Shown here piece after piece: positions 33,346-39,571 of a stretch of 64,000 nucleotides of DNA. A program made the position numbers and the translations under genes. Below the pieces are notes generated by a model. The model saw only the letters and a program-made list of their open reading frames with translations, was not told the DNA's origin and searched no databases. Each line of letters begins with the position of its first letter. Positions within the stretch are counted from its first letter, which is position 1. The stretch covers positions 62,001 to 126,000 of the forward strand of contig NZ_JAFEUP010000002.1 of NCBI RefSeq assembly GCF_016901015.1, read 5' to 3'. This stretch comes from Zestomonas insulae. Its GTDB lineage: Bacteria > Pseudomonadota > Gammaproteobacteria > Pseudomonadales > Pseudomonadaceae.

Positions 33346-34806
33346 TCAGCCCAGCAGCTTGTGGGTGCGCATTGCCGCCTGGCCACCGGCGCCGATGGCA
33401 CCGTCGATGAAGCCGCGCCAGCCTTCGCCATGGTCACCCTGGCCGAAGATCACGCGGCCGCGGTCCTTCTGGAAGTGGTCGTAGTACTTGCCCAGCCAGT
33501 TCGGCTTGTAGCTGCAGTAGGTACCCTTGGCGTACGGATCAAGGGTCCACTCATAGCCGTAGCACTCCTCGACCTCGAGATCCGGGTAGAAGGAACTCAC
33601 CACCGCCTGCACGGCATCACGGTCCTGGATATCGAGCTTGTCCGGGTCGGCGCCGAAGCCGACGAAGATGGTGTGGTCCTCGGCCTTGGCGTAGGTCGCC
33701 AGGATGTTCAGTGGATGCTCGGAGCCGCCCACGCCGATGCGCTTGCCGTCGCCCGGCAGCTTGCCCTTGGTACGGATGAACACCTTGATGCCGCTGCCGC
33801 TGTGTTTTTCCTTGGCCGCCTCGACCAGCTTGGGGTCAAGCGCCGGAGTGAAGGCGATGCGCGGCAGCACGTTCATCGGCACCGCCACGATCACCGCGGC
33901 AGCCTTGATGGTTTCGCCGCCCTGGGTGGTAATCAGCACCCGTTTGCCCTGCTCCTCAACCTTGGTCACCGGCGTGGATAGACGTACCTCCGGCTTGCCG
34001 TCGTCGACCATCGCGTTAATCAGGCTGATGGTGCCGTCCTTGAAGCTGTAGCGGCCTATCGCATCGACGAATGCGGTCATGTTCCAGCCCGGAAGCGACC
34101 ACCAGCGCGCCACGTCGGCGTAGGAGGCACGGTCGCTGGTGGTATGCGCGATACCGGACACGTAGGCATCGACGAAGCTGCGCTCCAGTGGGGTGAGCTT
34201 CAATTGTGCGAAGCGATCGGCGCCACTCATGGCATCGACAGCGAGCAGCTCCTTCCAGGAGTGCTTGGCGTCGTAGGGGCGCTCCCACAGCTTGGGCGCG
34301 TGGGCGAAGTACTCTTTGATCGCCTTGGAGATGCCGATCAGCTCCTCGAGCTTGGGCTCGACCGCCTTGCCTTCGTGGATGATGCGCACGGTCTGCTGCT
34401 CTTCCACGAACGGCTCGGGGGTCTCTTTCAGCTTCAGCCCGTAGCGCTGCACTTCGGCCCACACGAAGGGCTGGGTCCAGTGAATCCAGGTGCCGCCCAG
34501 CTCGACCTTGTGGCCGGCGAACTCGCTGCTGAAGGTGCGCCCGCCGAGACGGTTGCGCGCTTCGAGGACCAGCGTCTTATAGCCGTTCTTCATGCTGTCG
34601 CGCGCCGCGGTCACGCCGGCGAAGCCACCCCCGATGACCACCACGTCGTAGTCGCAATCGACGTTCTTGGCGCCGCGCTTCTCACCAGCCACCGCCGTGC
34701 CGAGCGACACCGCTCCAGCGGCTACCGCCGCACCTGCCGCGCCGACCACGCCCGCATTGCGGATGAATTTACGGCGACTTACGCCGTCACGTTCGTTTGT
34801 TGCCAT
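33346..34806 (-). CDS. Tat-exported flavin amine oxidase, NicA2-like
   Basis: This 486-residue FAD enzyme of the monoamine-oxidase family has a twin-arginine signal (SRRKFIRNAG, R11-R12), then VVVIGGGFAGVTAARD (FAD-binding), EARNRLGGRTFSSEFAG, LGGTWIHWTQPFVWAE and the C-terminal FGQGDHGEGWRGFIDGAIGAG. The signal peptide, the GGTWIHW block and overall length resemble Pseudomonas nicotine oxidoreductase NicA2 (482 residues), which oxidises a C-N bond and hands electrons to a cytochrome c. The natural substrate here could be any periplasmic amine or N-heterocycle. It ends in an intrinsic terminator. Its upstream region carries the same boxes as the cytochrome c unit, so both answer to the AraC protein. 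Confidence 0.88.
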   Translation of the reverse strand: MATNERDGVSRRKFIRNAGVVGAAGAAVAAGAVSLGTAVAGEKRGAKNVDCDYDVVVIGGGFAGVTAARDSMKNGYKTLVLEARNRLGGRTFSSEFAGHKVELGGTWIHWTQPFVWAEVQRYGLKLKETPEPFVEEQQTVRIIHEGKAVEPKLEELIGISKAIKEYFAHAPKLWERPYDAKHSWKELLAVDAMSGADRFAQLKLTPLERSFVDAYVSGIAHTTSDRASYADVARWWSLPGWNMTAFVDAIGRYSFKDGTISLINAMVDDGKPEVRLSTPVTKVEEQGKRVLITTQGGETIKAAAVIVAVPMNVLPRIAFTPALDPKLVEAAKEKHSGSGIKVFIRTKGKLPGDGKRIGVGGSEHPLNILATYAKAEDHTIFVGFGADPDKLDIQDRDAVQAVVSSFYPDLEVEECYGYEWTLDPYAKGTYCSYKPNWLGKYYDHFQKDRGRVIFGQGDHGEGWRGFIDGAIGAGGQAAMRTHKLLG

Positions 34807-34891
34807 GCCGCACCTTCCCTCGTTGTCGTGATTGCCATGTGGCAGTTGCACGAAAACATGCCAGAACGGACGGGGAGGGAGTCGACAGGCG

Positions 34892-34921
34892 GTGCCAATG
34901 ATTAACCACTGGGCGCCAGAT
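34892..34921. promoter_or_regulatory. 21-bp-spaced direct repeats, AraC operator of the amine oxidase
   Basis: GTGCCA (34892-34897) and GCGCCA (34913-34918) repeat with a 21-bp period, and GATTAACCACTGGGCGCCAG parallels the box at 32025-32044. Orientation is the same at both loci. It lies about 86-115 bp upstream of the amine oxidase start codon. Confidence 0.7.
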
Positions 34922-34923
34922 GA

Positions 34924-35475
34924 GGAGAGGAGCCGCACTATCGCTGTGGATGCACGCTTGTGCCGATAGCGGCGCCTAGCGGCAATCTGCAACTGCGTGA
35001 CGGCATGCCTGCGAACGTCCAGGACAACCTGCTCAGTTACGGCCTCGCCTTCACCGGCGCCGTAATCTGGGCCACGTACTGCACGGTGACCACCCGCATC
35101 GCCATCGGCAAGAACGGCATCACGCTGTTCTTCATGCTCACCGCGTTGACGCTGTGGGCCAAGTACCTGGTCGGCGGTGGAGGCTCGATGGATTTCAGTC
35201 TCCACGCGCTGATTTACCTGGCGCTGGCTGCCTCCGCGATGGGCTTTGGCTACGCGGCGTGGAACGTCGGCATCCTGCTCGGCAACGTCACCATCCTCGC
35301 CGGCGCGGCGTACTTCATACCGGTCCTCTCCGCAGCACTGGCGGCCCTGTCGCTGAGCACGCCGCTTTCGCTGTCGTTCTGGCAAGGGGCGGCCATGGTT
35401 TGCCTCGGCTCGATCCTCTGTTGGTTCGCCACCCGCGCCCAACCGCCAAAGCTGGCCTGCCGCAGCCAGACTTAG
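34924..35475 (+). pseudogene. EamA/YddG-type exporter, C-terminal half
   Basis: The frame encodes five hydrophobic helices with LSYGLAFTGAVIWATYCTVTTRIA, GFGYAAWNVGILLGNVTILA and YFIPVLSAALAALSLSTPLS, matching the second EamA repeat of YddG-type aromatic amino acid exporters. Such proteins have about 290 residues and ten helices; the first repeat is missing and the frame is closed by an in-frame TGA at 34921-34923. The only early start is a GTG at 34960 without a clear ribosome binding site. The gene is therefore judged a remnant, although a half-size EamA product cannot be ruled out. An intrinsic terminator follows on the same strand. Confidence 0.65.
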
Positions 35476-35549
35476 GGGTGGATGAAAGAGCGGCCGCGCG
35501 TTGTTGACCAGCAGGGGGGCACCCTTTGACTGCTTAGCAGGCGGGAACC

Positions 35550-35569
35550 GGGGACTCGCGTCCCCTTTT
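35550..35569 (+). terminator. Intrinsic terminator after the EamA remnant
   Basis: GGGGAC and GTCCCC form a 6-bp stem with loop TCGC, followed by TTTT. It is oriented to end plus-strand transcription 75 bp beyond the EamA-like remnant and just before the convergent decarboxylase-like gene. Confidence 0.7.
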
Positions 35570-35581
35570 CCGCATCGAAAG

Positions 35582-36586
35582 TCACTCGCTATCCAGCATC
35601 GATTGCAGTGGCGCAGGGGCATACAGCGCGCTTTGGAAATTCGGTACGTATTCGTATTTGATCATTTCGCCCAGCGCCAAGGCCTTGATGTACGTGGACA
35701 GGCTGCCATCGCGCAGTCCCAGTTTCACCGAGTCTTCGTCGGTACTGGAGGCATGGCTCAACTGGCGTGAAACGGCATAGCCGTAAGTCAGTTCGCCGGT
35801 GTGGTCGATGTTGGTGAAGCTGTTGGTGACCAGTTCAGCTTCGGTGGAAAGCTCGTTCAGCTTTTCCGTCTCAAGGGTGACGTCGACTTGCCCGGTTTGG
35901 CTGTCAACGATCTCGAAGACAATCGATTTGTCGTTCTCCCGGACGTTGATCCCGGTTAGCCACTTGGGCAAGTTGTAGCCGACCACGCCTCTAACCCTGG
36001 CGAGCTCCGTGTTGACTGGGAGCTTGAGCACGTAGCCCCAGAAGTCCTTCGACATCGACTGGCCAATCAGCGAGACCGGCCCCAGGTTGGCGTTCCCAGG
36101 CTTGTTGGTAACGATGGACAACGAGATCTCGTTGTAGCTGTCGTTGTCGCAGTATTCATAGGCATAGGCGGTCAATGCGACCAAGCCTCTGCCGGGCCAG
36201 ACCTGAAGCGGTTGAACCTGTTCCAGCACCTCGGCGGGGATCAATGACCTCAGTGTTTGCAGGTCTGCGGTGAAGACCGCCGTCACCTTGCTGTTCTTGT
36301 AATAGAAGTTTGGCGAATAGGATTCGAACCCTATATCGACCTTGGTCTTCTTGAGCTGCTTGAACCATCCCAGGTCGACATCGGGCGCTTCGGAGGCGAT
36401 GACGGAGAGTGGCGGATTGGAGTGGAAGCGGTCGTACAGCCCGCCCGCAAGGACGGGAACGCTATGGCCGGCGATGAGCGTCGTTGCGGTCGCAGCCTGT
36501 TGAGGGGCCGGCACATCCGCTGCCCATGAAGAGCTGGCGATGGCATTCAGAAGAATTCCAGCTGCCGCAACCGTTGTGAATTTCAT
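35582..36586 (-). CDS. Secreted acetoacetate-decarboxylase-superfamily protein
   Basis: This 334-residue exported protein has a signal peptide (MKFTTVAAAGILLNAIASSS, cleavage after WAA or WA). The fold family is suggested by LIPAEVLEQVQPLQVWPGRGLVALTAYAYEY, YNEISLSIV (E163) and GVVGYNLPKWLTG, where K208 sits at the position of the Schiff-base Lys of acetoacetate decarboxylase. Known decarboxylases are cytosolic and about 245 residues; a periplasmic version with an extra 90 N-terminal residues is unusual and its reaction is not established. ATG 36586 follows GGAG; the frame can be extended to 36721 with non-signal sequence. Neighbouring genes point away, so it is monocistronic. Confidence 0.75.
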   Translation of the reverse strand: MKFTTVAAAGILLNAIASSSWAADVPAPQQAATATTLIAGHSVPVLAGGLYDRFHSNPPLSVIASEAPDVDLGWFKQLKKTKVDIGFESYSPNFYYKNSKVTAVFTADLQTLRSLIPAEVLEQVQPLQVWPGRGLVALTAYAYEYCDNDSYNEISLSIVTNKPGNANLGPVSLIGQSMSKDFWGYVLKLPVNTELARVRGVVGYNLPKWLTGINVRENDKSIVFEIVDSQTGQVDVTLETEKLNELSTEAELVTNSFTNIDHTGELTYGYAVSRQLSHASSTDEDSVKLGLRDGSLSTYIKALALGEMIKYEYVPNFQSALYAPAPLQSMLDSE

Positions 36587-36961
36587 GTCTGTTTGTTCTC
36601 CGCGTCGTAATGAGGTCCTTGCCCTGGAACCCACGTTTTGCACTCCCCACTCATAGGTTTGGGAGGCGGGCGCGGAAACCCTAACGTTCAACTCAACTTT
36701 AAGGTCAAGCACCACATGCAAGTTCTTGGAACCGTCGTAGGCGCCGCGTTAGCCGGCTGAATTCATGGCCCAAACAGTCACTCAGAACCGTCCGCGCTTT
36801 TAGGCCTGCGCCTGCGCGACCACGAGAATAAAATCGGCGGCAACCGGCACATGCCGCACGACAGACTGAACAACCGGTGGCCGTATTCAGCACCTCGAAC
36901 CAGCGCCGCGCGGTTGGGGGGGCTGAGGGTGGTGGGTGAGTTCGCAGTAGGAGAGGGCACT

Positions 36962-37744
36962 ATGCCGCAGGTCTCTAGCCAAACATTTTGGATCGACACA
37001 GCGCACGGGCAGCTGTTCGCGCAGAGCTGGACCCCGCTCGAGGAGCGCGGCGCGCCTATCGTGCTGCTCCACGACTCGCTGGGCTGCGTGGCGCTGTGGC
37101 GCGACTTCCCCGAGCAATTGGCGCAGCACTGTGGGCGGCGGGTCATCGCCTATGACCGGTTGGGTTTCGGCCGCTCGGCCGCCTATCCCGGCACGTTGCC
37201 GCTGACGTTCATCCAGGACGAAGCCAGCGGCAGCTTTCGCGCGCTGTGCCAGCAACTCGGCCTGGAGCAGTTCGTGGTGATGGGCCACAGCGTTGGCGGC
37301 GGCATGGCGGTGGGTTGCGCGGCGGCGCATCCCCAGGCGTGCCAGGCGTTGATCACCGAATCTGCGCAGGCCTTCGTCGATAGCGAGATGCGCGCGAGCA
37401 TTCGCGCGGCGGATGTTCAGTTTGCCGAGCCGGGCCAACTGGAGCGGCTGAAGAAGTACCACGGCGAGAAAGCCCAGTGGGTGCTGCGCGCGTGGGTCGA
37501 CAGCTGGCTCGCCGAGGCCTTCCGTGGCTGGAGTCTGGATGAGCAGTTGGCCCAGGTGCGCTGCCCGCTGCTGAGCCTGCACGGGGATCACGACGAGTAC
37601 GGCTCGCGCCGGCATCCCGAACGCATCACCGCGCTGGCGTCTGGCCCGGCGACTCTGCAGGTCCTGGCCGATTGCGGACACGTGCCGCACCGCGAGTATC
37701 CGGACACCGTGCTAGCGACGATCAGCGCGTTTCTGGCGTCGTGA
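36962..37744 (+). CDS. Alpha/beta hydrolase
   Basis: This 260-residue alpha/beta hydrolase has oxyanion segment LLHDSLGC, nucleophile S110 in GHSVGG, acid Asp in LHGDHDEYGS and His in DCGHVPHREYP. The catalytic triad is complete, in contrast to the remnant at 16.1 kb. ATG 36962 follows GGAGAGG; an in-frame ATG at 36851 lies before a stretch that does not look like the family. No signal peptide is present. Substrate class (ester, lactone, C-C bond) cannot be read. It is followed 230 bp later by an SDR gene on the same strand, with a TetR-type palindrome between them. Confidence 0.88.
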   Translation: MPQVSSQTFWIDTAHGQLFAQSWTPLEERGAPIVLLHDSLGCVALWRDFPEQLAQHCGRRVIAYDRLGFGRSAAYPGTLPLTFIQDEASGSFRALCQQLGLEQFVVMGHSVGGGMAVGCAAAHPQACQALITESAQAFVDSEMRASIRAADVQFAEPGQLERLKKYHGEKAQWVLRAWVDSWLAEAFRGWSLDEQLAQVRCPLLSLHGDHDEYGSRRHPERITALASGPATLQVLADCGHVPHREYPDTVLATISAFLAS

Positions 37745-37830
37745 AAGCAGTGCCGACAGCGCTGCCCGCTGGCCTGGGTAATGATCCGCTCTAACCATCG
37801 TGAATGCCGCCGCCTGTGCGTGGACTTGAT

Positions 37831-37844
37831 AAGGTAAAGGCCTT
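37831..37844. promoter_or_regulatory. TetR-type palindrome upstream of the SDR gene
   Basis: AAGGTAAAGGCCTT matches AAGGTATTGACCTT (39498-39511, upstream of the TetR gene) at 11 of 14 positions, with the same 5-4-5 spacing. It lies about 130 bp before the SDR start and inside a wider ATAAGG/CCTTAT dyad. It is probably the operator for the convergent TetR protein. Confidence 0.6.
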
Positions 37845-37974
37845 ATTTTCGAAACGTACGGCAGCGATGCAACGGCATCCTGACGACTGATTGCTCACTC
37901 ATGCATTGTCGAGGCAGGCACGCCAGCCAGGCGCCTGCTGCCGAGGTGCGCAGGACCGTTCAGGAGCGTGCCCC

Positions 37975-38817
37975 TTGGCCAATCTGCATCACTACTACAA
38001 GAACAAGATTGCGGTCGTCACTGGTGCCGGTTCGGGCATCGGTCGGGCGATTGCCCGTGGCCTCAGCGCGCAGGGCAGCCGGGTCTACTGCACCGACGTG
38101 AACCTGGCGGCAGCGCAGCAGGTGGCCAGCGAACTCGACGGCGCCACGGCCTACGCGCTGGACGTCACTGACGCCGCTGCGCTGGCGGCGTTCGCCGATG
38201 AAGTGTTCGCCCGCGAAGGGCGGGTCGACCTGCTGTTCAACAATGCTGGCGTGGGTCACGCGGGGCTGGTGATCGACACCGAGCTGGCGGATTGGCGGTG
38301 GGTGATGGAGGTCAATGTCATGGGGGTGATCCATGGCATCCATGCCTTCCTGCCGCGCATGCTCGCGCAGAACACCCCGGCCCACATCATCAACACCGCG
38401 TCGGGCGCAGGGCTGATCCCCATGCCGCGCATGGCGGCGTACTGCGCCTCCAAACATGCGGTGGTCGGGCTTTCCCAGTCATTGGCCAGCGAGCTGCATG
38501 GGACCTCCGTGGGCCTGACTATCCTCTGCCCGGGCACCATCGATACGGACATCATCAAGCGCACCAAGGTGCGCGGCAGCGATGCCGAGACGCGCCAGGC
38601 CCATGCAGTCAGCCACTACGCCAAGAAGGGCACCGCGCCGGAACAGGTCGCCCGTGATGTGCTCGAGGATGTGGCCAAGGGCAAGATGTTCTGCGTCTCG
38701 CCGCGCAGCGAGGTCGGGCTGGGCTGGCTGGCGCAGCGTTTATCGCCGCGCTTGATGCAGTACCTCATGCGTCTGCGCATGGATTACGTCGAAGGCGTCA
38801 AATCGCTCGGCGATTGA
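37975..38817 (+). CDS. Short-chain dehydrogenase/reductase
   Basis: This 280-residue Rossmann-fold oxidoreductase has TGAGSGIG (16-23), FNNAG near 88-92, and the catalytic set S143, Y156 and K160 (YCASK). The acidic D41 after the second strand favours NAD over NADP. A TTG at 37975 is the best start: AGGAG lies at 37962-37966 with eight-base spacing and the protein begins right before the first strand; the longer frame from 37891 adds unlike residues. The gene is convergent with a TetR gene and shares its palindrome. The C-terminal 30 residues include a long amphipathic stretch (LGWLAQRLSPRLMQYLMRL). The alcohol substrate is unknown. Confidence 0.85.
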   Translation: MANLHHYYKNKIAVVTGAGSGIGRAIARGLSAQGSRVYCTDVNLAAAQQVASELDGATAYALDVTDAAALAAFADEVFAREGRVDLLFNNAGVGHAGLVIDTELADWRWVMEVNVMGVIHGIHAFLPRMLAQNTPAHIINTASGAGLIPMPRMAAYCASKHAVVGLSQSLASELHGTSVGLTILCPGTIDTDIIKRTKVRGSDAETRQAHAVSHYAKKGTAPEQVARDVLEDVAKGKMFCVSPRSEVGLGWLAQRLSPRLMQYLMRLRMDYVEGVKSLGD

Positions 38818-38825
38818 ATGCGCAT

Positions 38826-38853
38826 GCGGCGTGAGTCTGTCGTCTCACGCCGC
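38826..38853. terminator. Hairpin between convergent SDR and TetR genes
   Basis: GCGGCGTGAG and CTCACGCCGC form a perfect 10-bp stem with an 8-base loop in the 46-bp gap between two converging genes. No long T-run follows on either strand, so it is a probable but not classical bidirectional terminator. Confidence 0.55.
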
Positions 38854-38863
38854 CGTGCACAGC

Positions 38864-39466
38864 CTAGTCGGCGGCCGCCAGGTAGTTGGCTGAGTCGCCG
38901 GCAGCGGCGGGGCGCACCAGGTAGGGGTGGAACAGCGAGGCCATCTGCTTGTAGCCCCACTCCAGGTGCTTCTTGGTCACACGGGTGATGCCGTGGCGCG
39001 ACTGCAGGTACTCGATCCAGTAGGTGGAAATGATCCAGCAGTTCTCCAACAGGATTTCCAGCTCCTCCTCGCTGGCCCTGAGCTGTCCAAGTCTGACCAT
39101 CTCCTGCAGCTTGCTGCGCCCGTAGCCCTGCACCTTGTTGGACAGCTCGCGCAGCTGCAGGCGCAGGGCCGGCTCCAGGGTGAAGATGAACATGCTGTCG
39201 CGGTAGAAGAAGCGCCACTCCCACATCAGCTGGAACCACAGCTGCAGCTTCTGCCCGTCGGCGGCGACCTGCAGCTGCTTCTCGGCGAACTGCTCGAACA
39301 GCGCATTGACGATGTCGGCTTTCTTCTTGAAGTAGTAGTAGAGGTTGCCTTCGTTGATGCCGACGTCCTCGGCGATCGCCGCGGTGGTCACCGCGGCGAT
39401 GCCCTTGGCGTTGAACAGCTTGCGACAGGTGATCAGGATCTGCTCTCGAGTGCTCTGGCGCTTCAT
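38864..39466 (-). CDS. TetR-family repressor
   Basis: This 200-residue TetR regulator has an N-terminal helix-turn-helix (REQILITCRKLFNAKGIAAVTTAAIAEDVGINEGNLYYYFKKKADI in parts, residues 7-52) and an all-helical ligand domain rich in Trp and aromatic residues (LWFQLMWEWRFFYRD, CWIISTYWIEYL), suggesting a hydrophobic or acyl-type ligand. It is convergent with the SDR gene. A near-identical palindrome lies upstream of both genes, so it most likely represses itself and the SDR gene. The C-terminal tail after HPYLVRP is short and variable-looking. Confidence 0.9.
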   Translation of the reverse strand: MKRQSTREQILITCRKLFNAKGIAAVTTAAIAEDVGINEGNLYYYFKKKADIVNALFEQFAEKQLQVAADGQKLQLWFQLMWEWRFFYRDSMFIFTLEPALRLQLRELSNKVQGYGRSKLQEMVRLGQLRASEEELEILLENCWIISTYWIEYLQSRHGITRVTKKHLEWGYKQMASLFHPYLVRPAAAGDSANYLAAAD

Positions 39467-39497
39467 CTCTCAACCTTGCGAATCATTGACCGGTACT

Positions 39498-39511
39498 AAG
39501 GTATTGACCTT
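39498..39511. promoter_or_regulatory. TetR-type palindrome upstream of its own gene
   Basis: AAGGT and ACCTT flank ATTG in a perfect 5-4-5 inverted repeat 32 bp upstream of the TetR start codon. Its relative at 37831-37844 precedes the SDR gene. Confidence 0.6.
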
Positions 39512-39571
39512 GGCTTTGCAGGCAAGCCTACCGCACCGCGCGGCCGGCGCGAACTGGCGCAGTGGCGCGCG

